In this document: positions 1 to 7,735 of the stretch, one piece after another
Position numbering within the stretch: the first letter of the stretch is position 1
Layout of the letters: every line of letters starts with the position of its first letter
Assembly (NCBI GenBank): GCA_018335875.1
Contig: JAGXRN010000011.1
Coordinates: 1-60,011, forward strand
Origin: Dethiobacter sp.
GTDB lineage: Bacteria > Bacillota > Dethiobacteria > Dethiobacterales > Dethiobacteraceae
Direction of reading: 5' to 3'
Length of the DNA stretch: 60,011 nt
Position numbers and translations under genes: made by a program
Notes under the pieces: generated by a model
Told to the model about the DNA's origin: nothing
What the model saw: the letters and a program-made list of their open reading frames with translations, nothing else
The model's database searches: none

Positions 1-127
1 AGAGGTGGTCTGCGAAAACCCTGTCCAGCGAAGAAGCGATCATTCCCACCAGGTCTGCTCCCGGTACGATTACTCCCATCTTGATGCCAAAGGCAACAGG
101 TCCGATATAGTCAGGAAGTTTAGACAT
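1..127 (-). CDS. N-terminus of a gamma-glutamyl ligase-like protein (partial)
   Basis: Only the first 42 codons lie in the window. The ATG is preceded by an ACCTCC complement (GGAGGT on the coding strand) at a normal distance, so the start is firm. The peptide begins MSKLPDYIGPVAFGIKMG and continues with IVPGADLV. From memory this resembles the start of clostridial proteins annotated as coenzyme F420-0:L-glutamate ligase-like (CofE family), but 42 residues are not enough to prove the family. The gene runs off the left edge. Confidence 0.45.
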   Translation of the reverse strand, partial: MSKLPDYIGPVAFGIKMGVIVPGADLVGMIASSLDRVFADHL

Positions 128-261
128 AAGGTTGTACCTCCGTTTTGTAGTGCAGAACAACTATTAATTATTCTGTAATCGTGCCATAGATTCCTGCTTA
201 GTGACAATCTTATCAGGGGAGGTTGTGTATGCTCTCTATACAGGCGAAAAGAAGATGGGAA

Positions 262-666
262 TTAGCCGTGCACTGGAGCAGAATAATTAAAGTTTAAGTT
301 TAAACTTGGGAAGTATGTTTTATAGAACCCGCGGTCACGTGTCAGGAGAGTGGCGGCCTGGGTTTGAGCATGAGCACCGATTAAAAAATCTTTGATAATG
401 TGCTGTCTCATGGATAATTGCACACCACAGTTTATTATTGTTTTCACTCCACATTGCGGGCATTGCAATTGCTTGTCTCTTTGCCTTGTATAACGTCCCC
501 AGACCTGGGAGGCAAGCCATAGAGCTTTTTCTGCAGAAGGCAGCAGATTAATACGTGTATGCGACAGGAAATCTTGCAGGCTGGTATGAGAAGGAAACTG
601 AGTTGATACCTCGGAATATACTGCTTCACATATGACAAGACTGCCAAGATTAACGGCTTTGTCCAA
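262..666 (-). pseudogene. PIN-domain VapC-like toxin, 5'-truncated
   Basis: The C-terminal half matches VapC-type PIN toxins that carry a small zinc-ribbon insertion: CPQCG near the middle, then RQHIIKDFLIGAHAQ and LLTRDRGFYKTYF, which hold the late acidic residues of the PIN active site. The second zinc knuckle is degenerate (INCG rather than CxxC). The N-terminal strand with the first catalytic Asp (DxN) is absent. Reading upstream in frame gives about 30 more open codons with no PIN signature. The only start is a TTG without a ribosome-binding site. No antitoxin gene is adjacent. I read it as an inactive VapC remnant; a very unusual short form cannot be excluded. Confidence 0.6.
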
Positions 667-726
667 TAAATTTTTGACGTTGCCGGTACATTTACAATAA
701 TAAGTTGCAAATGATGTTTTGATTGA

Positions 727-1023
727 TGTTTTGACAAGTGGGATGGCGTACCTTTCCTTGAAGCAGCCCTTGCTGTGGGAGGTGCGGTCCTGGTGACTGG
801 TAATAAAAAACTAAATGAAATGATTATCTACGAAGCAATACGTGGCGTTAAAGAACATAAGTTTTCATACTGGGATGCCCAGATTTGGGTGTCCGCCCGC
901 CTTAACCAGATCAGCCTTGTACTAAGCGAAGACTTCGCTGATAATAGCCTCGCGGACGGAGTACGTTTTGTTAATCCGTTAATGCCGGTGTTTGATTTGG
1001 AAAATATGCTAGCCAAGAGTTGA
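727..1023 (+). pseudogene. Mosaic of two PIN-domain fragments
   Basis: Directly after an in-frame TGA, the frame encodes FDKWDGVPFLEAALAVGG and AVLVTGNKK, typical of the C-terminal part of COG1569-type PIN proteins. It then passes without a break into KFSYWDAQIW, LVLSEDF and DGVRFVNP, typical of the C-terminal half of a different PIN subfamily. Each half lacks its own N-terminus, so two toxin genes appear to have been fused by deletion. A GTG at 775 could serve as a start but has no convincing ribosome-binding site. It lies beside the truncated VapC on the opposite strand. Non-functional in all likelihood. Confidence 0.6.
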
Positions 1024-1060
1024 TAACAAAACGCCCATGATCGCCTCAGACAGCTCCCAT

Positions 1061-2419
1061 TTAAGAACCTCCACAGCATTTCTTGTATTTTTTTCCGCTG
1101 CCGCAGGGGCAGGGGTCGTTGCGCCCTACTTTTGGTTCAGGACGCCTGTAGGTCTCGGGGATGTAGTATTCCTCTTCATCCTCATCATCATCGTCGTCGG
1201 GGGTAAATCTTTCCGGACACAATTTATTGTACTTGTTATACTTTTTCCGGTATGTGTTAAACAGGTGTTCTTCTTTCCTTGGGTTGAGAGCGGTATCGAA
1301 AAACTCTTTTTTTATCTCATACAGCTCGGGATAGGATTTTTTCAGCCGCAAAATATCTTTTCTGTAGGACTTGATTTCAATTACAACATCCATTTCAAGA
1401 AAAAACTGCGTTATTCTACAGTCCAGGCAGGACGTGTCATTGCATAAATGCCGCTCGAAGTCGAGCATTTCCGCTAAGTGGCTGTTTATGGAAGGGTCGG
1501 CTTCAAGCTTTTTTATTTGTGAGAGAATATCATGCTCCATATCCATCTCTTTTTTTATTTTTTTGATTTCTTTATCGTCCGGCAGCAGCGTAAGCGCGGC
1601 GTCAATGGTGGCGGTGGATTCTTCGGATAAGCCTATCAGCTGTATCTTTTTGGCGAGGGAGGCCAGGAACCAGGCCACGTTGGCTCTTTCTTCCTCCTTT
1701 TCAACCGCCTTGTTTTTCACTTCTTCAAGATGTTGTCTCATGCCGGCATGGTCACCGGAGAGAATATCGATTTGAATTATATGGTAATACAGTTCAAGGT
1801 TGTCCCATCCTTTTCTGTTGCTGACTTCAAGGCCGGTCAGGACAGTTTTTTTGGCTTCTTCATAATCTTTTGCCTTAAGATAACAATCAAGTAGCCCCAG
1901 CCAAAGCGAAATGTTATCCTCGTCAAGGGACAGCGCCCTGTGATACTGTTGTATTGCTTTTATATGCCAGCCGCGCATGGCATAAGCATGAGCCAGCTGG
2001 CGCGCAAATCCGGCATTGTTGCGTTCCCGTGACACCAGATCCTCAAAAGTGCGGATAGCTTTTCCGCTGTTTTCGTTAATTAAATAGGCCTCGCCCAGTA
2101 AGCTGTTTACCACGGAAAACTTGGGATATACTTTAACAACCTGTTCCAGCAGCCGGATAGCCTCTTCAGCTTCCCCCGCGTCCAGTGCTTTTCGCCCTTC
2201 TTTGAAATATGCCCTGACTACGTCCGGCATGGCATCAACTTCATCATGTTGCCGCCGTGTATTATCGTCAATCAGAACCTCGTAGGCCTCCCTGATTTTC
2301 ATAAATTCTTCGGGATAGCGGTCGGGAGGATATACTCTGACGAGAGCAAAGTACGCCTTTTTTATTTCCATAGCCGTCGCTTCTTTGGCAATGTTTAAAA
2401 TGCTGTAATAGTCCTTCAT
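1061..2419 (-). CDS. J-domain-like / TPR / SEC-C protein
   Basis: A protein of about 452 residues, last gene of the chaperone operon. Residues 1-60 form a J-like domain ([10 protein letters not shown] at the start, then KIREAYEVL). The HPD tripeptide that stimulates Hsp70 ATPase is PPD at residues 31-33, so the key histidine is missing. The middle (about 65-300) is a run of TPR-type helical repeats. Residues 432-449 are a SEC-C zinc-binding motif ([16 protein letters not shown]), also seen at the end of SecA, where it binds zinc and SecB. The ATG at 2419 fits J proteins and has an upstream AAGGA; an ATG at 2428 adds three residues. It overlaps the preceding TPR gene by four bases. I infer a client adaptor for the adjacent Hsp70-like protein. 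Confidence 0.85.
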   Translation of the reverse strand: MKDYYSILNIAKEATAMEIKKAYFALVRVYPPDRYPEEFMKIREAYEVLIDDNTRRQHDEVDAMPDVVRAYFKEGRKALDAGEAEEAIRLLEQVVKVYPKFSVVNSLLGEAYLINENSGKAIRTFEDLVSRERNNAGFARQLAHAYAMRGWHIKAIQQYHRALSLDEDNISLWLGLLDCYLKAKDYEEAKKTVLTGLEVSNRKGWDNLELYYHIIQIDILSGDHAGMRQHLEEVKNKAVEKEEERANVAWFLASLAKKIQLIGLSEESTATIDAALTLLPDDKEIKKIKKEMDMEHDILSQIKKLEADPSINSHLAEMLDFERHLCNDTSCLDCRITQFFLEMDVVIEIKSYRKDILRLKKSYPELYEIKKEFFDTALNPRKEEHLFNTYRKKYNKYNKLCPERFTPDDDDDEDEEEYYIPETYRRPEPKVGRNDPCPCGSGKKYKKCCGGS

Positions 2420-2988
2420 CTTTGCCATTTCCTTTTAAACAGTTTTTCTTTTAAGCTGAGCAACTTATAATCCAGGCGGCTCTCCATGCTTTTCAGATAA
2501 AGCCTGGCGGAGGCATTAGATTTGTCAATGGTTAAGACGTTTGCCCAGCATCTAACCGCTGCGCCCGTTTTACCTTCCAGCAACCGTAGCACACCCAGGT
2601 AGTTCAGCAGGGCTGCTGATAAATCAAAACGACTGCAGACTTCCTCGTTCAGGACACCGGCGGCCTGCCCATATTTTCCCTGCCGGCAAAGCGAGGCTGC
2701 CCAGGTAAAATGTTTATCGGTATCTTGCAGAGTTTGTCTTAAATCCGTGAGATAACCAACTGCGTTACTTTCTGCGGGGGACTTGTCCACACTCCTGGAC
2801 CAGCAGCATTCAGCTGTTTTATATTTACCGAGCCGGTAATAACAAAGCCCCGCCAGGTTCCAGGCCTCAATATTATTACTGTCATAACTTAAGGCTTTGA
2901 GCAGGTGCTCTACTGCCTCGCTGATTTGATCTTTTCGTGCCAGTTGCAGCCCTGAATTATAATAAAAACGGGACAGGTTTTCAAACAT
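2416..2988 (-). CDS. TPR-repeat protein of the chaperone operon
   Basis: About 190 residues made mostly of tetratricopeptide-like repeats: [30 protein letters not shown] and [15 protein letters not shown] show the usual pattern of small residues and aromatic positions. There is no signal peptide or membrane segment, so it should be cytoplasmic. The ATG at 2988 is chosen because GGAGG lies six bases upstream; a longer reading to 3009 has no such site. It overlaps the Hsp70 gene by eight bases and the J/TPR gene by a few, so the three are translationally coupled. The role is inferred from context: a scaffold or client-recognition protein for the divergent Hsp70. No enzymatic function is visible. 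Confidence 0.8.
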   Translation of the reverse strand: MFENLSRFYYNSGLQLARKDQISEAVEHLLKALSYDSNNIEAWNLAGLCYYRLGKYKTAECCWSRSVDKSPAESNAVGYLTDLRQTLQDTDKHFTWAASLCRQGKYGQAAGVLNEEVCSRFDLSAALLNYLGVLRLLEGKTGAAVRCWANVLTIDKSNASARLYLKSMESRLDYKLLSLKEKLFKRKWQR

Positions 2989-4699
2989 CGACAGCCTCCG
3001 CCAGCTCATAGATTATTTCGTGCAGCTCTTCTTTATACTGATTGATCTCCTCTGTTTTTTCGCCCAGCAATAACCCAATCTTTATTTTTCTGATCAGGCT
3101 TTCCATTTCAACAACATAATGATATGCTTCTCCGGTTTCCAGCAGGCGGTCGGCCTTTTTGATAATGGCTTTATATTTGCGGGCGCCAGCAGCCTTTTCC
3201 CAACCTTCAGTGTCAATCTCTTTGACCATTTCCACACCGGTTGTCTCGATTACCAGGCTTGCCTTTTCCCCGGTGCTTAGAATTATTCCTTCCACCTGCA
3301 GGATGCCGTTCACATCATAGGAAAATGAAACACCGATTTTTTCCTGGAAAGCGGGGGCGGGAGGAATTCCTTTTAACAGGAACTTCCCGAGGAAATTGTT
3401 GTGGGAAGCCCTTTTGTATTCTCCCTGGTAGGCATTGATTTCCACATCAGTTTGATTATCAGCGACCGTACCGTAAATTTTCTCTCTGACTATGGGGATC
3501 GTCACATTTCTCGGGATAATTACGTCATAGGCGTCGCTGACGGGGAACCCGCCTATAAATTTGAGCACGGATGTGCCAAGCGTGTACGGGCAGACATCGG
3601 TAATTACAATGTCCCGTTCAGGGGATAACCGGTTGTCCAGAATACCCGCCTGAACAGCGGCGCCCCTTACCACCGCCAGGTCCGGGTCTATCAGTAACTG
3701 TGGCGCTTTACCCAGGGTTTTCTCAATGAATCTTCGCACGTAAGGGATGCGGGTCGAACCGCCCACAAGCAGGATCAGGTCAATATCGGGAGCGCCAAGA
3801 CGCGCGTCGGAAAGCGCCCTGTTGATTTGTTTTTCTGTAGCATCAATCAAATCTTTGACCAAACTTTCAAATATCTCTCTGCTCACGGTCTCTTCCAGGG
3901 AAACCGGATTTCCCTGTACATTGGCAAAGAACGGGATAAGCAGATGATATTCATCCTGCTTGCTCAAGGATATCTTGCATTGTTCCACCGCTTCCTTCAG
4001 GCGCATCAGAGCCCTTTTATCTGTAGAAACATCAAGCCGGCAGCGGGCTTTAAATCTGTCTAAGAGGTAATCCATAAGCCGCTGGTCAAAGTCTTTCCCG
4101 CCGAGACTGTTGTTGCCGCTGCTGGCTTTAACGTCCAGAACGCCTTCAAACATTTCCAGCACTGTAACGTCAAGAGTTCCGCCACCCAGGTCATAGATCA
4201 GTATGTTTTGACATTCCCGCATGTGATCGATGCCATAGTCAAGCGCCGCAGCGGTAGGTTCGTTTATAATGCGCTCTACCTTGATTCCGGCCAGTTTTCC
4301 CGCCTCCACGGTAGCGCGTCTCTGCATGTCGGAAAAATAGGCGGGCACGGTGATAACCGCCCTGAAAATATCCTCGCCGAGATACTTGCAGGCACAATCA
4401 ATAAGGTAGGACAGAATAAATGAGGAGACCTGCTGCGGGGTATATTCTTTTCCTCCCATGGTAACCACTGTGCCGCTCCCCATTAGTCTTTTAACCTCAA
4501 TGACTGTATCATCCGGTTTCAACAGCAGTTGATCCCGGGCCTCTTTTCCTACGATGATCCTGCCGTCAGACGCTAGCCCTACCACCGATGGTGTTATGTG
4601 TTCTCCCAGGTGGTTTGGGATAACAAACGATTTTCCTTCTTTTAAGACGGCGATTTCCGATGTAGAAGTGCCAAGGTCAATCCCCACTATGCTGCTCAT
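2981..4699 (-). CDS. Divergent Hsp70 (DnaK-like) chaperone
   Basis: A 572-residue Hsp70-family ATPase. The nucleotide-binding domain is intact: GIDLGTSTSE at 6-15, VPAYFSD at 118-124, INEPTAAALDYG at 145-156, YDLGGGTLDVT at 169-179 and LVGGSTRIP at 311-319. A substrate-binding domain follows from about 365, with a short helical lid; the protein is somewhat shorter than housekeeping DnaK (about 610-640) and lacks its acidic tail. The ATG at 4699 lies after GGAGGT at about 10 bases; a GTG at 4717 would put that site inside the gene. It overlaps the GrpE-like gene upstream and the TPR gene downstream. I take it as a specialised paralogue with its own exchange factor, not the main DnaK, because the neighbourhood lacks hrcA and canonical dnaJ. 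Confidence 0.9.
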   Translation of the reverse strand: MSSIVGIDLGTSTSEIAVLKEGKSFVIPNHLGEHITPSVVGLASDGRIIVGKEARDQLLLKPDDTVIEVKRLMGSGTVVTMGGKEYTPQQVSSFILSYLIDCACKYLGEDIFRAVITVPAYFSDMQRRATVEAGKLAGIKVERIINEPTAAALDYGIDHMRECQNILIYDLGGGTLDVTVLEMFEGVLDVKASSGNNSLGGKDFDQRLMDYLLDRFKARCRLDVSTDKRALMRLKEAVEQCKISLSKQDEYHLLIPFFANVQGNPVSLEETVSREIFESLVKDLIDATEKQINRALSDARLGAPDIDLILLVGGSTRIPYVRRFIEKTLGKAPQLLIDPDLAVVRGAAVQAGILDNRLSPERDIVITDVCPYTLGTSVLKFIGGFPVSDAYDVIIPRNVTIPIVREKIYGTVADNQTDVEINAYQGEYKRASHNNFLGKFLLKGIPPAPAFQEKIGVSFSYDVNGILQVEGIILSTGEKASLVIETTGVEMVKEIDTEGWEKAAGARKYKAIIKKADRLLETGEAYHYVVEMESLIRKIKIGLLLGEKTEEINQYKEELHEIIYELAEAVDV

Positions 4700-5282
4700 C
4701 GCACTCACGACCTCCACCAGTTTTATTTACAGTTACCTGAGCTTTTCTTAATAAAAGCGATTGAAACATATACCCGCAGCGCAACACTTCTGTGACCATG
4801 CCGCTGGCAATGCTGCTATCCTCTCTTACCTGCACCGCGGAATGCAGCTGCGAATCAAAAGGAGTATCCTCACATTCTATACGGACAATCCCCTGACGCA
4901 ACAGGATTGCTGCTGTATCTCTCCATAAAAGCTGCATCTGCTCAGACCAACCCCCCCTTTCGTTTTTCAAGGCATACCTGTATATATCTTCAAGCTGATC
5001 AAACACAGCCACCAACCCGTGGACAAGAGAGAGCTTTTCTTCCTCACGTGCAGCTAACGACTTCTGCTGCTCTGCTATATACCTGTCCTTTTCCTTTTCT
5101 TCCATAAACTGGGACAATACTTCCTCAAGCTGAATATTGGTATTACTCATTTCTTTACCAAGACGCCTGAGAGTTGAATTAAAAACCTTAATAACTTGTG
5201 CTGCTTCGTTAAAATGTCTGCTGAAATCAGAGTCAATAGTTGAAAAATCGAAGTTATCCAGTTCTTTTCTAAAATCAATCAT
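4677..5282 (-). CDS. GrpE-like nucleotide exchange factor
   Basis: About 201 residues. The N-terminal half is strongly helical and charged (LEEVLSQFMEEKEKDRY), as in the long coiled coil of GrpE. The C-terminal part matches the GrpE core: GIVRIECEDTPFDSQLHSAV at 131-150, then GMVTEVLRCGYMF and LLLRKAQVTV. GrpE releases ADP from Hsp70, and the gene overlaps the start of the Hsp70-like gene by 23 bases, so the pairing is clear. The ATG at 5282 has AAGGGGAAA upstream; an ATG at 5357 lacks a ribosome-binding site. The sequence is divergent from housekeeping GrpE. It is the first gene of the four-gene chaperone operon. Confidence 0.8.
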   Translation of the reverse strand: MIDFRKELDNFDFSTIDSDFSRHFNEAAQVIKVFNSTLRRLGKEMSNTNIQLEEVLSQFMEEKEKDRYIAEQQKSLAAREEEKLSLVHGLVAVFDQLEDIYRYALKNERGGWSEQMQLLWRDTAAILLRQGIVRIECEDTPFDSQLHSAVQVREDSSIASGMVTEVLRCGYMFQSLLLRKAQVTVNKTGGGRECDEQHSGD

Positions 5283-5795
5283 GCGCTGCTTTCCCCTTAT
5301 TGACAAATTTGATAAAGATTCTTGAAGCTTTCGACAGTACGTTAACAAGTTCGGCATTTACAAAAAAACATCCTGCTGAATGCACTCAGGCGACAGAATT
5401 TTTTCACTGAAAAAGATCTCAATTTTAAAGGCAAAAAATTGAAGGCCCCTGTAAAGGGCGGCTTTTTTCAGTTGCAGGGCTTACCTGCCAGATTCTTTCA
5501 CTATTGGGATATATTCAAGAAAGGCTCCCGATTTCCTGGAGAAGGACGGAGGCTTTCGGAATGGGGCCTTTTCTTTTTCGGATGCCTGCTGTTCTATTTA
5601 GAAATATTTGTTAGTTTACCGGTAGCTCTGATGCAATATTCCACGGTAAAGATCCGGTAAAATAGCACATGCCATCCATAAAGAGGCAGCCAAAAGGTAC
5701 ACAAAAAAAACCGGCATTTCGTAAAGAGAATTGCCGGTACCGCTCAAAAATGAAAGGGGCCTTTTGTCGCTTGCATTCATGAAATATTGACCTCA
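5283..5795. other. Intergenic region with several GC hairpins
   Basis: About 510 bases between the chaperone operon and the MNT-HEPN pair without a supported gene. It contains the terminator listed separately and, around 5448-5585, short GC-rich segments repeatedly followed by T runs (for example GCCCCTGTAAAGGGC then GGCTTTTTT). These look terminator- or attenuator-like on the plus strand, but no plus-strand gene precedes them and I cannot name a known riboswitch. The promoter of the chaperone operon must lie near 5300-5400; no consensus match stands out. Confidence 0.4.
5703..5738 (-). terminator. Rho-independent terminator after the HEPN gene
   Basis: On the minus strand ACCGGCA pairs with TGCCGGT (inner TTC/GAA also pairs) and is followed by a run of eight T. 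It lies about 60 bases past the HEPN stop codon. Confidence 0.85.
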
Positions 5796-6197
5796 CTACA
5801 AACGCTCCCGCACAAAATGTATAGCCTTAACTGCCAGTTGTAGAGCTTCTTCAGCCGGTTTTTTTGTATAAACCCTGGCTGGTATGCTGTCAGGAATTCC
5901 GTTGGGGTAACGCGTGGGAATGTAATAGCCATCCAATATGGCGATTTCGTTCCTTAGCTCAGCAAAATCTGAGTCAAATTGCTCAGCCCAAGTTGTCAGA
6001 GCTGTAACGGAATGCCCGGTGACCATCTCTTCACCCCGGGCATAAAGAAATGCCTTAACCGCTTTCTCTGCCGTCTGCTGAGCGATGAAGCATGTCAGAT
6101 GGTATACCTGGTTATCAAATAAAACCTGGGCTCCATGCAAATCTGCCTGGGCCTGTTCCAACCAGCGCAGACCTTCCTCTTTAGAGCTCCGTTTCAT
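5796..6197 (-). CDS. HEPN-domain protein, partner of the nucleotidyltransferase
   Basis: A 133-residue all-helical protein of the COG2250-type HEPN family. Recognisable features are LRWLEQAQADLHGAQVLF near the start, CFIAQQTAEKAVKAFL at about 36-51, and the late PTRYPNGIP motif. Members of this family pair with minimal nucleotidyltransferases in MNT-HEPN modules, where HEPN is the toxin-like or substrate-binding part. The catalytic RX4-6H motif of RNase-active HEPN proteins is not clearly present: the nearest R and H (ARGEEMVTGH) are seven residues apart. It overlaps the upstream nucleotidyltransferase gene by 17 bases. A bona fide toxin-antitoxin role is plausible but not shown. Confidence 0.85.
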   Translation of the reverse strand: MKRSSKEEGLRWLEQAQADLHGAQVLFDNQVYHLTCFIAQQTAEKAVKAFLYARGEEMVTGHSVTALTTWAEQFDSDFAELRNEIAILDGYYIPTRYPNGIPDSIPARVYTKKPAEEALQLAVKAIHFVRERL

Positions 6198-6513
6198 AAA
6201 GCGTTTTACCCTCCCGCAACACGTTTTTTATGAATGTGCTGTTTTCTTTCATATTGTCAAACTCACCAGGAGTATAAACTAAAAAGTCAACGGCAACACG
6301 CGGTTTGATTTTTTTATATATTGAGGCAACTCTGGTCGGAAAATCATCTTTGCTCTCTATCACTACAATTAGGTCGAGATCACTTGTCAGTCCGGCCTCG
6401 CCGCGTGCGAAAGAACCAAAGTGAATGATCCTTTTGGCTCCCATTGCCCTGAGCTCTTTTTGAATTCTGCCCAGTTCACTCCGGAGAAGTCCGATATTCC
6501 TCTCCCTGCGCAT
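6181..6513 (-). CDS. Minimal nucleotidyltransferase (MNT) of an MNT-HEPN module
   Basis: A protein of about 110 residues with the polymerase-beta-type signature GSFARGEAGLTSDLDLIVV: the GS and DxD motif that binds metal and NTP. A third acidic residue follows in VAVDFLVY. In characterised modules such MNTs AMPylate or otherwise modify the HEPN partner. The ATG at 6513 is preferred because AAGAAGG lies about nine bases upstream; a TTG at 6546 gives 11 more residues. It is followed directly by the HEPN gene with a 17-base overlap, which fixes it as antitoxin-like partner by established knowledge of the family. Confidence 0.85.
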   Translation of the reverse strand: MRRERNIGLLRSELGRIQKELRAMGAKRIIHFGSFARGEAGLTSDLDLIVVIESKDDFPTRVASIYKKIKPRVAVDFLVYTPGEFDNMKENSTFIKNVLREGKTLYETEL

Positions 6514-6663
6514 TTCCAAAACCTTCTTCAAGATGCTCCACCTCAACTGTATTATATCCTATGCAACAGGAAATGTATACCAATCAGTGCCTCTCATTGC
6601 GTCTCTCCCCTATCCCTGTGAAAGGGCGTTTAATTATTAACACTTAAATAGCTTGCTGGCGGA

Positions 6664-6957
6664 TTATTTAATTCTTTTCATAATAAATTCATCATGCTTT
6701 GCCACTTCGAGTTCTATGCGGTCCAGCTTTTCTGAGTTTTGAATATATCCGTCAAATAAAGCCGATAACTTAGCGCCGTGGTCAATTTCAATTTTAATTA
6801 CAGTCTTTTCCAAAGTTGATAACCTTTCATCTACACTATTGAACCTTTCACCTACACTTTTAAAACCTTGTTGCATTTCAGCATACATCTTTTCTTGGCT
6901 GCCTTTCAGGCCGGCATACATCTTAGTCATGAGTTCAAGGATTTTTTCGTTATCCAT
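6664..6957 (-). CDS. Small coiled-coil protein
   Basis: A protein of about 97 residues, mostly one long amphipathic helix: MYAEMQQGFKSVGERFNSVD followed by ERLSTLEKTVIKIE, ending in KHDEFIMKRIK. Such proteins are common in clostridia, often annotated as hypothetical, and resemble heptad-repeat proteins found beside toxin modules and phage genes. The start at 6957 is chosen because AGGGGG lies six bases upstream; the open frame continues to 7134 without a ribosome-binding site. There are no catalytic motifs, signal peptide or membrane segment. Function unknown. Confidence 0.6.
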   Translation of the reverse strand: MDNEKILELMTKMYAGLKGSQEKMYAEMQQGFKSVGERFNSVDERLSTLEKTVIKIEIDHGAKLSALFDGYIQNSEKLDRIELEVAKHDEFIMKRIK

Positions 6958-7176
6958 CAAAATCCCCCTTATCTTTCTCCGCATATACACGTTAAAAGTA
7001 GGACAAGTATCAACTCTGTATTTTTCATGGTCTTTTTCCTGATTATACCACTGCCGGCACTTTTCGCGCCTGTTGGGTGAGACTTCCCTGAACAGAGAGG
7101 AATACGCCGTGGATAGGGGCGACAAAATAGCCATCCAGCCTGTTAACAGGGGACAATATGAAAAATAGGGTTATAC

Positions 7177-7632
7177 CTTTATCTGCGGAATGGTGGACGG
7201 GGAATTCCCCGCGGCAGAGGAGTTTAATTTCCTGCAGCCCAAAAAAGAAGGCTTGGGCCTCGGTCAAGCTTATACCAGCGTTGACCATGGCCGCAACAGC
7301 TTGTATGCTCCGGCAATAAAAGCACGGGCAGTGTGGAACTCCTGCTGGTGGACAACGGCAGCGGTGATGCCAACGAAGAAACATCTTATGCAGACCATGA
7401 TGCGGGGGAATCGCCTGTAAATTCTGCCTGCGGTATTAGCCCTCATTTCAAAGAAGCACTGTTGATCGTGGAAAAAATCAAAGAAGTATTCCTGGGAAAT
7501 GAAGAAAAATACTGCCGTGGCTCAGCGGGAGTTCAACTCTACCGGATTTTGCATGCTCTTTTTCCTGATTATACCATCGTTGGTACTGTACGACAAGACC
7601 TAAGACTTGACGATTGTCTTTCTCCTGTATAG
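7177..7632 (+). pseudogene. Degenerate region, possible UvrD/AddB-type helicase fragment
   Basis: Just after an in-frame TAG the frame reads YTFICGMVDGEFPAAEEFNF and then a charged stretch ending SVDHGRNSLY. The G-x-x-x-G-x-FP pattern is the helicase motif seen in UvrD/AddB proteins (the intact AddB in this window has FVLGLDAGSFP). After about 60 codons the similarity stops, and a second open frame from about 7333 to 7632 shows no recognisable domain. There is no ribosome-binding site. I treat the stretch 7140-7735 as gene debris; the helicase assignment is weak. Confidence 0.3.
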
Positions 7633-7735
7633 TTCTTCCTGCAAGGGTGGTCCATTACCCGTTCGATAGGGTAAGTGCCTGATTATTTAAGGATCTCGGT
7701 AGATAGCTGACTTGTTGAATGGATGGCATTTTTAA

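Noticed and set aside
712..735. Direct repeat GATGTTTTGATT twice and plus-strand peptide NDVLIDVL as a PIN start
   Set aside because: The peptide vaguely resembles a PIN N-terminus but is preceded by a stop and in a different frame from the following PIN fragment; probably chance.
5440..5600. Plus-strand GC hairpins with T runs as a riboswitch or small RNA
   Set aside because: No consensus of a known class could be recognised and no plus-strand gene follows, so it is only noted as structure.
7043..7384. Minus-strand open frame rich in Cys and His
   Set aside because: Unusual composition reflects the antisense of GC-rich debris; no start signals or domain.
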